DNA from: Brettanomyces bruxellensis
Taxonomy: Eukaryota > Ascomycota > Pichiomycetes > Pichiales > Pichiaceae
NCBI RefSeq assembly: GCF_011074885.1
Contig: NC_054688.1
Location: 1,178,001 to 1,242,000, forward strand
Length of the DNA stretch: 64,000 nucleotides
Direction of reading: 5' to 3'
The position numbers and the translations under genes are program-made. The stretch's first letter is position 1, and each line of letters begins with the position of its first letter. Below, piece by piece: positions 9,102 through 18,691 of the stretch. The notes below the pieces were generated by a model that made no database searches, had not been told where the DNA came from, and was given only the letters and a program-made list of their open reading frames with translations.

Positions 9102-12100
9102 TTGATGAGAGACAACATAAAGTTATCGATGCTGATCAACGCGGACGAGAATCGGTCGATACACGCACACACAAACGATGGATCACCCGTATACGGAGAT
9201 GGCCGGCCGCCGGCAGTGAACAAGAAGGCGACAGAATCGGATTTAAGCGTTTCAGGGGACTCTCCGGCAAACATGAGTACTGAATATGAAGATAAACACC
9301 ATTTGGAAGAAGAAGAGGACGAGAAGGGGAAGACACACAAGAAGAGGAGGGGCAGAAGAAGGCGGCTTAAAGGGCCACCGTACATCTGCGAGTACCCAGG
9401 ATGTGGAAAGTGCTTTCAGCGATCTGAACACTTGGCCCGGCACAAACTCAACCATAATCCGAAGAAAATCTTCCAGTGCCCGCAGCCAGGGTGCAAGAAG
9501 ACGTTTGTGCGGCATGATTTGTTGGTGAGGCATCTCAAGAGACACGCGAATAGGATACAGAAGGAGCGGAAGAAGATGAGTGAGGGCAAACATGATGGAA
9601 ATAGAGTTGGAAGTGCGAAAAGAAGTGATGTGGAGGGGAGTAATGAGGAGGAAAGTGGTGCGAAGAGGAAGAAGATGGAGGAGAATAACTTGCAGATTGC
9701 CAATTTACAGGGTGCCAATTTGCGGAGTATCAGTATGCAGGGTGATATGCAGGATGGGATGCGGAATGCTGATATGCGAAATGCTAATGCGCGAAATACC
9801 AACATGGCAGGTACGAACATGGCAGGCACTAATATGCGGGTTGCCATGCAGAGTACTAACCTTGGCAATAATCTGGAAAATTCAGATGTGCCAAATTCTA
9901 ACCTTCAGAACGAAGCCCCCCCATTAAAACCCACCAGTACCCGCGCAGCCCCAGGGGTTACCGGGGTCCCCGGTGGGGCCGGGGTGAGCGACCGGGAAAG
10001 AATGAAATTCGCGGTGAACAACACGGGGATGCCGCGGGCAGCATCAGCACAGCCGCAAAACACAAAAGGGTTCAGCAGTGTGACACAAATCCTCCAGCAG
10101 CACAACCATTCTTTGGCAGACACACCGGAGCCGGCCAACAACAAAGACTTCTCTGCACCGAATCTTTTGAACTGGCTTTTTAGCGACAATACAAGCAACC
10201 CTGCAGCAGACCAAAGGCTAAATTCAAGATTGAATGTTGGTGTGGCGCAGTCGGACACGGATGATTTTTTAACGGGGCTGAACGAGTTTCAGATGAATAA
10301 CGGAGGCCAGAGTTTTTTTATCCCCGATGGATTCGACCAGTTGTCGCCTGCGTCGTCGTCGAATTTGGGGCTGTACTCTTCGCCGGGCAGCGTGCGGAGT
10401 TCCGGGGGGAGCGTGCGGAGTGCCACGGGGAGCGTGGGGAGTGGAGGGGGGCCTGTTGGCCCGGTGGGCACGGGCACAGCAGGCAACGTGGGCAACGTGG
10501 GCAACGCGGGCAACGCGCGCAGTGGCAACAATTCGGGCGGTGCAGCAGTCGCGAAAAAAAACCAAAAAATTCACCCCACGCCCTCGATGACGATGAACTG
10601 CGAGCCGGTGGCGACGGCAGAAAAAGCGTCGATCGACGCAGTGCTGGAACCCAAGCCACGTGCTCCCCACACTCGGCAGTCCGCCGACAGGTCGCTTTTC
10701 CACCTCACGGCAGCCCAGCTTGAGCAGTTCTCGTCGTTGATTCCAGAAATAAAGGCACACCCGGACTTCGTGCAGTCGAAACTGGAAAAAGCACTCCGTA
10801 TGTACTGGAAGTTCTTCCACCCGCGGTTTCCGATGCTCCACAGGCCGTCTTTTGACTCCGTGAAGACGCCGCCGTTGCTGTTGCTGGCAATGGTGATGCT
10901 TGGCATCAAACTGTCGCAGTGCGTGGATGATATCAGGTGTCCCGGGGAGGAGAGGTTCGAAAACCCAAAGGACCTTGCAGACAAGATTGCACTGCCACTC
11001 CGGTGGCTCATCTTCGCGTCTCCGCAGTTCCAGCCGCCGGCAAAGCTCTGGATCATCCAGAGTTTGCTCATGTTAGAGTTTTACGAGAAAAACTGCACCA
11101 CGAGGCAACTTCATGAGAGAGCACACCTCCACCACGGGACGACGATCCAGTTGCTTCGGAGATCGCCGACTTTGGGCGGGTCGCCGCACAAGATCGACTC
11201 GGGCGACGACTACGCGACGAACTGGTTCAAGTGGATCGAGATCGAGTCCATGAAGAGGGCCACGTTCATGTGCTTCTACATGGATGCCATCGATGCGATA
11301 TCCTTCGGCCACCAGATGCTCATCTACGCCCACCAGATCCAGATGACGATGCCCGTGCAGGATGAGGTGTGGGAGTCGAAGCTTCGCAACTTTCGGGCCG
11401 CTTTCAAGCGGTGCAAGCAGCCCAGGCCGTTCTTGTTGGTGCTGAAAAGCATCTTGAACGGGTTTCCAACGCGGACAAACTCCTTCGGCAAGAAGGTCTT
11501 GTTGGCCGGCTTGAGTGCCATCATGTTCCAGATCCAGCAGCGCGACATGCAGCTCATGTTTGGCTTGGACAAGTTCGGAATGAGCGGTACCGTCAACAAC
11601 TGGCGTGAGCTTCTGACTGCTGCCTTTTCCATCTGGAGAAACGACGTTGGCGGGTCCTGCTGCTCATCACGGACCGCCATCGACAACATGAGCTCCATGA
11701 AGAACTCCCAGCAGTTCTCCACGAGTGACACGCGGTGCAAATGCATCACGTACCACATGGCACACGTGTACATGTCGATTTCGCACTACGATCTCTTCAT
11801 TGTGGCCGGTGCACCCTGGCGGATGAATGTGAAGCCATCCTCGAACTTGGAGAGGGACCAGATCGAGACCCGGGTCCGTGACTGGACCAAAACCAGACAC
11901 AGCAAGGTCTGCGTGGTCCAGTGCTACCTTCTCCTATTCGAGATGTTTCTCTCGCCCCAGGACTCCTCCTACGAGTACCAGTACGACTACTTGCCCGATC
12001 AGGACTTGTTCTTCCGGTCCTACGTCATCGGCCTGTGCACAATGGTGCTCTGGTGCTACATCCATGCCCGGTACGGGCCCGATGCCTACAAAAAGACCAA

Positions 12101-12434
12101 ACACGCATATCTCAACCACGAGTACGAGGAGGACGGCTACCGGTACTTGAAACGCATCCGGAACGAGCTCACTCGGCGGTCTGGTGGAGTAATGCTTCAC
12201 ACTTGGTTCTCTTCCTGCACAGGTGCCGAGTTCTACGGCAAGCTCGTCAAGTGGGTCAATGTGCTGGATGATGTTCCCGACAAGCAGAATTTGGTGGGCT
12301 TGTTGGACTTGGTGGGCAACAAGCTGGTTGATGCCGATTACACCGTGGTCAAGGAGATCGGCAAGCTCCTGCTTTTCTGCCGGGACCGCTGCCGGGGAAG
12401 TTCCGACGATGTCTTGATGAACATGTACGAGTAG
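9102..12434 (+). CDS. C2H2 zinc-finger transcription factor with fungal-specific TF domain
   Basis: The protein has 1110 residues. Two C2H2 fingers lie at about residues 93-150 (CEYPGCGKCFQRSEHLARH then CPQPGCKKTFVRHDLLVRHLKRH) after a basic Lys/Arg stretch. Residues about 195-272 are a degenerate five-residue repeat rich in Asn and Met. A Gly/Ser/Val-rich linker lies near 425-490. From about 540 onward comes a fungal_trans-type regulatory domain (LRMYWKFFHPRFPMLHRPSFD). Two tandem fingers at the N-terminus plus this domain recall the S. cerevisiae Rsf2/Tda9 and YPR022C group, but I cannot choose among them. The gene is clearly richer in G+C, especially at third codon positions, than its neighbours. 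Several in-frame ATGs lie close together at the start; I took the first. Confidence 0.8.
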   Translation: MMRDNIKLSMLINADENRSIHAHTNDGSPVYGDGRPPAVNKKATESDLSVSGDSPANMSTEYEDKHHLEEEEDEKGKTHKKRRGRRRRLKGPPYICEYPGCGKCFQRSEHLARHKLNHNPKKIFQCPQPGCKKTFVRHDLLVRHLKRHANRIQKERKKMSEGKHDGNRVGSAKRSDVEGSNEEESGAKRKKMEENNLQIANLQGANLRSISMQGDMQDGMRNADMRNANARNTNMAGTNMAGTNMRVAMQSTNLGNNLENSDVPNSNLQNEAPPLKPTSTRAAPGVTGVPGGAGVSDRERMKFAVNNTGMPRAASAQPQNTKGFSSVTQILQQHNHSLADTPEPANNKDFSAPNLLNWLFSDNTSNPAADQRLNSRLNVGVAQSDTDDFLTGLNEFQMNNGGQSFFIPDGFDQLSPASSSNLGLYSSPGSVRSSGGSVRSATGSVGSGGGPVGPVGTGTAGNVGNVGNAGNARSGNNSGGAAVAKKNQKIHPTPSMTMNCEPVATAEKASIDAVLEPKPRAPHTRQSADRSLFHLTAAQLEQFSSLIPEIKAHPDFVQSKLEKALRMYWKFFHPRFPMLHRPSFDSVKTPPLLLLAMVMLGIKLSQCVDDIRCPGEERFENPKDLADKIALPLRWLIFASPQFQPPAKLWIIQSLLMLEFYEKNCTTRQLHERAHLHHGTTIQLLRRSPTLGGSPHKIDSGDDYATNWFKWIEIESMKRATFMCFYMDAIDAISFGHQMLIYAHQIQMTMPVQDEVWESKLRNFRAAFKRCKQPRPFLLVLKSILNGFPTRTNSFGKKVLLAGLSAIMFQIQQRDMQLMFGLDKFGMSGTVNNWRELLTAAFSIWRNDVGGSCCSSRTAIDNMSSMKNSQQFSTSDTRCKCITYHMAHVYMSISHYDLFIVAGAPWRMNVKPSSNLERDQIETRVRDWTKTRHSKVCVVQCYLLLFEMFLSPQDSSYEYQYDYLPDQDLFFRSYVIGLCTMVLWCYIHARYGPDAYKKTKHAYLNHEYEEDGYRYLKRIRNELTRRSGGVMLHTWFSSCTGAEFYGKLVKWVNVLDDVPDKQNLVGLLDLVGNKLVDADYTVVKEIGKLLLFCRDRCRGSSDDVLMNMYE

Positions 12435-12547
12435 TCCGTTGTCTGTATAATATAATGTGTGCAAGTTAGTGTGAGTGTAGGGGGTGGGATGATTGTGATA
12501 GGGACTTGAGAACTTAATGAGGCTGATTTGATCAATGGTAATAATTT

Positions 12548-12675
12548 ATGAAGAGTTTAATCAATGAAATAGTTTATGAGGAACTTAATCAATAAAATAG
12601 TTTATGACTACTTAATCAATAAAATAGTTCATGACTACTTAATCAATGTAGTCTATGATTACTTATTAATAATAA
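12548..12675. repeat. Minisatellite, about five 27-bp units
   Basis: Units follow one another as ATGA-N-CTTAATCAATAAAATAGTT with small differences in each copy, degrading at the right end into an AAT run. The array starts about 110 bp after the stop codon of the upstream gene. Confidence 0.8.
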
Positions 12676-12790
12676 TAAAATAATTTAATTGAGATGACTT
12701 ACCACCTCAGCTTCATTTCTACCTTCCAAGGTACTTATTCTACACACAAAATACTCAGTATACCTTAACATTGGACAACTGCCACCAGGT

Positions 12791-12938
12791 TACTTATCTG
12801 CTTAGTATATCACTTATTTACTTAGTATATCACTTATTTGCTAGTATATCACTTGTTTGCTTATTATATCACTTATTTGCTAGTATATCACTTGTCTAGT
12901 ATATCACTTGTCTAGTATATCACTTGTCTAGTATATGT
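12791..12938. repeat. Minisatellite of TAGTATATCACTT units
   Basis: About eight copies of TAGTATATCACTTGTC or the longer TTAGTATATCACTTATTTGC follow each other with 16- to 20-bp spacing. The shorter unit is almost perfect in the last three copies, suggesting recent expansion by slippage. Confidence 0.8.
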
Positions 12939-13408
12939 CTACCATTCAGCTGCCTTAATAGATGCGTCGACAGTCGCGTCTGCCTAGCTACGTCTAATAA
13001 AGTACACTCAATAAAGTAATGCATTTATTTTCGCATTCGTAACATTTCTAAATCCGTTTAATCCTTACATAAACTAACGCTTTCCAACAAATAATCACCC
13101 TCTAAGGGTAAGATGCAAAGAAGCAAGTACAAGATAAGTAAATGAACTTGCTCAAATACCACATGGCCGGAATTTCCTGGGCATAAAGCAGATGATCTAA
13201 AATAGACGCGACTATCGACGAATACACACCGAAACCAACATAAATCGCTACACACCACATTCCACACTCATAATATAATATACTGTATCAAAGTAACCCT
13301 CCACAGAGAAAAATTACCTACCAAACAAGCTAACACTTATTAACATAAAACAAATGGCTACGAAGTAACCGAACACACTAATTAACATAAATCCACACAC
13401 CACGCACA

Positions 13409-14083
13409 TCACATGCCCATCTCAGCCTGCAACTGCTTCAAAGCAGCTTCATCCTCATCCTCCTCAGCAGCTTTCTTCTCCCCCAGTTTGCCGGTAGGAA
13501 CACTCGGAAGTTTCGCCTGGCTTATGCCCGGCTTCTCCTTCTCAACCTTGGCCTTAGTGTTAGTCATGCTCTCATCAACTTCATCTTGCTGCATCTGTGC
13601 CAATTCATCCTCTAATTCATCTTCATCAATATTATCAGCACCAAGAGGCCTGCTAATGGCATCCGATATCTCCTCGCTTGCCTCCACCTGGTCCCGGATA
13701 TCGTCCATCGTCTCATCCACCTTGTCAACGTTGAAGTCGCTGTGAATCTGCTTGATAGCCTTTGCTCCTTGCTTCATAGCCTTCATAGTCTCCAAGTTGA
13801 GGTTTGCCGACTCTATTGCACTAAGCTGAGTCTCCAACGACTCGATCTGGTTCTCGATTCGCTCCAGGTCGCTTTCTAGCTTCTTCTTTCTGCGGAGTGC
13901 CTGCTTTGCCATCGTTCTGTTTTTGGTCACATTCTTTCTTGCAATCTGTTCTTGTTGTTCTATTTGCTTTTCCAAGTACCCCTGCTTCTTATTGAGTGTC
14001 GCTATGTGCTCCCTCAGCTTCACTATAGCCTTCTTGGGCAGCTCCTTCTTCTGCTGACCTCCTCCAAAGAAATAGTTCCACAT
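13409..14083 (-). CDS. SNF7: ESCRT-III subunit Snf7/Vps32
   Basis: A 224-residue protein close in length to yeast Snf7 (240). It starts MWNYFFGGG, has a basic helical core ([20 protein letters not shown]), the conserved [20 protein letters not shown] and [13 protein letters not shown] segments, then an acidic C-terminus ending in [10 protein letters not shown], the binding region for accessory factors and Vps4. Snf7 polymerises on endosomal membranes to sort cargo into multivesicular bodies and to cut the neck of the vesicle. Charge distribution (basic N-terminus, acidic C-terminus) is typical. The assignment is secure. Confidence 0.95.
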   Translation of the reverse strand: MWNYFFGGGQQKKELPKKAIVKLREHIATLNKKQGYLEKQIEQQEQIARKNVTKNRTMAKQALRRKKKLESDLERIENQIESLETQLSAIESANLNLETMKAMKQGAKAIKQIHSDFNVDKVDETMDDIRDQVEASEEISDAISRPLGADNIDEDELEDELAQMQQDEVDESMTNTKAKVEKEKPGISQAKLPSVPTGKLGEKKAAEEDEDEAALKQLQAEMGM

Positions 14084-14677
14084 TCTTGTTTTTTTCTTAA
14101 TGCTAGTTTGAATTCACTTGAGCAAATGTCTGATATCCACGCTTCACTTTTGCTGATTTCGTAATAGTTGCTTTGCAAAGCCTCTCTGTAATTAACGCCA
14201 GCCCAATCTTCGATGAGCTCCCGTTTTAAATATTTGAACTGCCCTTATTAGTACTATCTTCTGCCTGACAAGATATGCTGAAGGATCTCGCTACAAAAAT
14301 ATTTGGCCCGCTTTCAACTGCCATCTCATTTCTTATCAAAAGCGAGTGAGAAAAAAAAATAGAAATAGAAAAAAATTAAAATCGCAAAAAAGGGAGATAG
14401 AAGAGAGATATAAAAATACGCGAAAGAAAAAGGAGGAAGGGAAAATAAGAGAAGCCGTATTTAGGGAAATAAGGGACTGCCTGTCCACTAATATGTAAAT
14501 ATGGAATTAGAACATAGAAAATGGAAAATGTGAAAATTAGATTAGTAAAGTAAGAAAATTAGTAGTTTAGAAAAGTAGAAAGTTACATTAGCAAAGTAGA
14601 AAATTAGTAGATCAGTAAAGTAGAAAATTAGTGGACTTAACCTAGTAAATTATTAACCTTTAAATATATTATACATA
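14084..14677. other. Intergenic with AT-rich minisatellite
   Basis: This 594-bp stretch lies between SNF7 (start at 14083) and the end of the ECD-family gene. An A-rich stretch runs from about 14340 to 14450. Imperfect repeats of AAAGTAGAAAATTAGTAG occupy 14535-14640. Confidence 0.5.
14535..14640. repeat. Imperfect minisatellite near the ECD-family gene 3' end
   Basis: Four imperfect copies of a roughly 24-bp unit built on AAAGTAGAAAATTAGTAG, ending about 40 bp beyond the stop codon of the neighbouring gene. Confidence 0.6.
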
Positions 14678-16213
14678 CTACAACTCATTCTCATCAATAC
14701 CGATTTGCCGAAGAAGTGACGAAACTGGACCAGACACTCCATCCTCAGCTTTTAACGACTTTAATAAATTTGTTATCATTTCAACATCCATATCATCATC
14801 ATCTACATCTCTAACATCCCCAACAGAATCATTCCGGTCGTCATAATTATCACCAAAAGTATTTTTTTCCTCATCAACCGGCCCCTCTTCGCCTTCCGAC
14901 CGCCTCATCTTCTCTAAATCTTCAGGTTTCAAACTGAGTGCTTCTTTGCAGAAAAATTCAAAAAAGTCATCCTCATCAATGCTGACACCTTCCTCTTTGA
15001 ACATCTTCTTTACATTTTCATCTGTATTGGAACAGTCATCTTCATCAGCACTACCATCATCATCTTCATTCACATACTTCTTGATCTTGCTCAACATTTC
15101 TTCCGGGTTGTCCACTTTAACTTTCCCCGGCATTTCTATATCGTCTAGATTGGGCTCAATCGACTTCACACATTTCTCAATCACATTATATCTCACGAGT
15201 TCTCTTTGGAGTGGATCCTCATCCACCGCCTTGTTATACTTTCCAACACTACCCTTGAATACTCCTATGTCTGTTTTAATATCATCACTCTCCTTATTTT
15301 CTGCTATGAACATATCCACCAAATGTGTTAACAGTTGTCCATTCTTCTGCGCATCACCACCGTACTTTTTAAAGTAAACATGTGCTAGCAAGGAGACTCG
15401 AATGTTCACAATCACCGATTTGTGTGTGTTATCAACGTAATAATCATCTCCAAGTGCTTTACTCCCAAGTTTGTACAGATCAGGCAACCCCTGCTCTAGG
15501 TGGTAGTTAAGGGCAGCGTTACTGAGATACGCTTTATTTCGTGCTATCAGTTTGAACATCTTCTCACTCACAGACACCCTTTCCTCAAATATGTTATGAA
15601 GTGAATCTTCTAATGCAGTTGTCTGTAATTTATCCGATAGGAGTTCAGTGAGATCAAAGAGCTTGGCAATCTTGAAGGATCTTTTGCTTATGAAATCCAA
15701 CGCATTTTCTAGTGTTATCGAATCTTCTGGGTGAAAATCGGATGGGATGACCTTAATACTTTGATCGTTAATCCAAACTCTGTTGGCTGCAACATTTTCA
15801 CTAGCTAACCAGGCTGGTAGTTGGGAAGCACCCTCAATAAGCAGAAATTCGCCATCTTGATCAAACACTCGGATGTACAAATTAGGATCCCTTGAACTGA
15901 AACCGAAAAGAATTGATGTTAGAAGCCATAAATCCGGTATGTAGTCGCCGTACTCAAGTTCTCCGTACAAAAAACTGTGGTCTCTAAAATCAGACACCAA
16001 CTTAAAGCTAACAGGCTTTAAATACCACGGGTAATACTCTATAAATGGCCTCAAATCTGTTGAAAGGTAGCTTTCAAACTCCTTTAGTGCAGAAATATGT
16101 TCTGCCTTAGTATCATATGGTCGCGATAGAAATATGGCAAAGACTAGTGTATTTCTTTCAAAATAAAGCCGCTCATTAGGGTTGTTCTCAAACAGAGTTG
16201 ATGGATCAAGCAT
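14678..16213 (-). CDS. ECD/SGT1-family (ecdysoneless) protein
   Basis: The protein has 511 residues. The N-terminal half follows the ECD (Pfam SGT1) pattern: LVFAIFLSRPYDT, a Trp/Tyr-rich segment YYPWYLKPVSFKLV, FLYGELEYGDYIPDLWLLTSILF, then VRVFDQDGEFLLIEGASQLPAWL and NRVWINDQ. The C-terminal 150 residues are strongly acidic (Asp/Glu/Ser), also usual for the family. Family members in fission yeast and animals have been linked to transcription and pre-mRNA splicing; they are unrelated to the Skp1-binding Sgt1 despite the name. S. cerevisiae lacks the gene as far as I know, so its presence suggests a non-Saccharomyces yeast. The precise cellular role here is unknown. Confidence 0.82.
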   Translation of the reverse strand: MLDPSTLFENNPNERLYFERNTLVFAIFLSRPYDTKAEHISALKEFESYLSTDLRPFIEYYPWYLKPVSFKLVSDFRDHSFLYGELEYGDYIPDLWLLTSILFGFSSRDPNLYIRVFDQDGEFLLIEGASQLPAWLASENVAANRVWINDQSIKVIPSDFHPEDSITLENALDFISKRSFKIAKLFDLTELLSDKLQTTALEDSLHNIFEERVSVSEKMFKLIARNKAYLSNAALNYHLEQGLPDLYKLGSKALGDDYYVDNTHKSVIVNIRVSLLAHVYFKKYGGDAQKNGQLLTHLVDMFIAENKESDDIKTDIGVFKGSVGKYNKAVDEDPLQRELVRYNVIEKCVKSIEPNLDDIEMPGKVKVDNPEEMLSKIKKYVNEDDDGSADEDDCSNTDENVKKMFKEEGVSIDEDDFFEFFCKEALSLKPEDLEKMRRSEGEEGPVDEEKNTFGDNYDDRNDSVGDVRDVDDDDMDVEMITNLLKSLKAEDGVSGPVSSLLRQIGIDENEL

Positions 16214-16656
16214 GTTGGATCCATAATCTTTGAAATCGCAAAGAGTAAACCAAAGAATAAACCATTTGAGTAAAAGACATTCTGAACCTAATCTTCATGC
16301 TAGTCGGCTTTTATCTTCATATTTTATTTTTTCAAACTATTTTTTCGTATTTTATTCATTTCATTTTATCGGACCATTTCATTTATTTTATCAGACTTTC
16401 CATTCAGCTTCGAGTAGTTTTCTTCACTTTATCGTATCATTTATCGTTACTATTTTCTATATATTCCTTCTACACCAATCCATCAACATACATATAATAC
16501 TTTTCGGGCTAAACATAGCCAATGTTCAAGAGTTCATTCATAATTGTAAGGCATAAGGTTCTAAGAAAAGCATAAGTCTCTAAGAAAAGCATAAGATTCT
16601 AAGATAAACATAATATTCTAAGATAAGCGGGTACAAGCAATGCAGCAATTCATCAT
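16214..16656. other. Intergenic upstream of the ECD-family gene, with a small repeat
   Basis: A pyrimidine-rich 443-bp region lies between two minus-strand genes. Short open frames at 16230-16556 consist of Phe/Ser/Tyr/Ile from T-rich DNA and look non-coding. Confidence 0.5.
16550..16628. repeat. 19-bp tandem repeat downstream of UNG1
   Basis: Four imperfect copies of TTCTAAGAAAAGCATAAG are arranged head to tail, finishing about 30 bp from the UNG1 stop codon. The last two copies carry GAT for GAA substitutions. Confidence 0.7.
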
Positions 16657-17742
16657 CTAGTCCTTTTCCTCACTCTTCTCTGGACTTCTCTTGTGGATAT
16701 CAACCTCCTTCTCCAACTCTAAAGACTTCTTTCTCTTCTCCTCAAGGTCAGAAAGCTTGTTTCCATCTACAATAGCCCAATCTATCAGTCCTTCAGCTCC
16801 ATATCTTCTAAAAAGCCAATCGTTACACTTAACAAAGTGATGGCAGTCAAAAAATCCACGTGAAGCACTCAAGGGAGAAGGATGGACGGATTTAAGAAAG
16901 AGGTTTTGACCCCAGTCGATTCTTCCAACCTTTCCTATAGTTCTTTGGGCAGGTGAACCCCAGGCAATTATCACTATTCCCTGATGTGCCACGTGATTTT
17001 TGTACTCTATCAGCTTTCTAATTGCTGCTGATGTGAATCTCTCCCAGCCATGGTTAGAGTGAGAGTTTGCATTGTGTGCACGAACCGTAAGACATGTATT
17101 GAGAAGCAAAACACCTTGCTCGGCCCATTTTGTAAGATCTCCCGACTTGGGTATCTGAAAATCGGGATAGTCAATTTTTAGACACTTGTAGATATTGTTG
17201 AGTGATGGTGGGGGACGTGTGCGTGGATCATGAACGGAAAATGCAAGTCCATGTGCCTGGTTAAAGTTATGATAAGGATCCTGGCCCAAAATCAAAACTC
17301 TGACTTTAGACAAAGGAGCAAGCCTAGACCATGAATAAATATCATCTTTTGGCGGAAAGATGGTTTTACCAGACTTCCACTCGCCTTCTAAGAACTTCTT
17401 GAGGTCTAAAAAGTATGACTTGGTCATTTCTTCATGCATCACTGCTAACCATGAATCGTCCATCGTGTTTATTTCTAAGTCAAGCAACTGCTTCTGATAT
17501 GGTGTTAAAGTTTTGATCCAGGCCTGCTTGTCAAACTTATGCGAAATGCTTGGTGGTCTCACATGAAACATGGAAAGACCTGGAGCCACAATCTTTGTTG
17601 ATGAATTCTCATCTGTGCTTTTCTTAACTTTTTCAGAACTTGGCTTATCCGTAATTGGCTTAGCAGTTTTGGCCAGAGTTGATTTCTGCCGCTTCGAAAC
17701 TGTGAAAAAGTCTGTGATTGATCTTTTTACTCCTGTGGACAT
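16657..17742 (-). CDS. UNG1: Uracil-DNA glycosylase
   Basis: The protein has 361 residues, close to the 359 of yeast Ung1. The active-site motif GQDPYH lies near residue 154 (the Asp activates water), LLLNTCLTVRAHNANSHSN follows with the uracil-recognising Asn region, and HPSPLSASRGFF near residue 283 carries the catalytic His and the DNA-intercalation loop. The N-terminal 90 residues hold basic and Ser-rich stretches (SITDFFTVSKRQKS) that may combine nuclear and mitochondrial targeting; ITDFF resembles a PCNA-interacting box. The enzyme removes uracil from DNA to start base-excision repair. The C-terminal 40 residues are a charged extension. Divergent from the gene starting at 18692. Confidence 0.96.
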   Translation of the reverse strand: MSTGVKRSITDFFTVSKRQKSTLAKTAKPITDKPSSEKVKKSTDENSSTKIVAPGLSMFHVRPPSISHKFDKQAWIKTLTPYQKQLLDLEINTMDDSWLAVMHEEMTKSYFLDLKKFLEGEWKSGKTIFPPKDDIYSWSRLAPLSKVRVLILGQDPYHNFNQAHGLAFSVHDPRTRPPPSLNNIYKCLKIDYPDFQIPKSGDLTKWAEQGVLLLNTCLTVRAHNANSHSNHGWERFTSAAIRKLIEYKNHVAHQGIVIIAWGSPAQRTIGKVGRIDWGQNLFLKSVHPSPLSASRGFFDCHHFVKCNDWLFRRYGAEGLIDWAIVDGNKLSDLEEKRKKSLELEKEVDIHKRSPEKSEEKD

Positions 17743-18353
17743 TATTGATAAGTAAAGATAACGTTGCTCTTGGTGTACAATCTCTGAAAGGTGAAGAAGA
17801 ATGTGATACTGGGATTCTGCTTTTCAGAAACGCGTACTGATAGAAATAAGGCCAATCGGGCTTTTTTTTTTTTTTTTTTGACATTCGCGTTTTTCGAAGC
17901 GTGTCATCTCAAAAGGAAGAATGTAAGGAGCGAAGTTGATTTGCGAGACAAGAACAATTTGAACAGAAGATTCGATAAAGATTCATTAGGCAGAATATGG
18001 ATGGTTTGTGCCATATCTTGCATACCATATCTGTTACTCCTAATCTAAGGTTATCGTATCGGATCAACGTTCTTATTTTATGCTTAACAGATAGACCAAA
18101 TAAAAGCGCATTTGTGTAGACATAAAGAAATACATAAATGCCACTTGATGACTAGATGTAGACTGTGTAGACATCTTCAAGTCACAATAAGATAGACAGC
18201 AGACTTTGCAAAAATATCTCAAATTAGCTCGTTTTCCATTTATTGCAATCTTCTGTGTGTAGTGCCACCTTTACTATTTACCCGAGTCTAGCTGATAAGA
18301 GCAAGAAATAAAAGATGCGTTGTCATGCATTGCCCTTTCGCTATCTATTGTCC

Positions 18354-18384
<31 letters not shown>

Positions 18385-18691
18385 GACCATCATCACATCT
18401 CTATCCTGATTTTTCATTACCTATGCATACCATTTTTTGCACAATTACCGCACAGTATTGCTCTTCAGTTGATAATAGCATCTGTACTATCTAGAAATTT
18501 CAATAAAGCTGCCGCCTTACAAAGAGGAAACAGCAATTGGTTGATTGCACCAATATCAGTACATATTATCTTGAGTGTCACATTTTTATTGCATGAGATT
18601 TTACCACAAGCTGTTTCGTCTAGCATCCCGTCAACAAAAACAACATTTTATTCAGTATAAATTAATTGAAAGGAACGTCCGAGCTATAGCG
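17743..18691. other. Divergent promoter region with long T tracts
   Basis: This 949-bp stretch separates UNG1 from the hydrolase-like gene. It includes T tracts at about 17861-17879 and a 28-T run at 18357-18384, typical of nucleosome-poor yeast promoters. No further gene is apparent; short open frames here are low quality. Confidence 0.5.

Larger units (their letters stand above)
12435..13408. other. Convergent intergenic region with two minisatellites
   Basis: Between the regulator (plus) and SNF7 (minus) lie 974 bp of AT-rich DNA dominated by the two tandem arrays listed separately. The remainder up to 13408 is presumably the two 3' UTRs. No further gene is seen. Confidence 0.5.
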
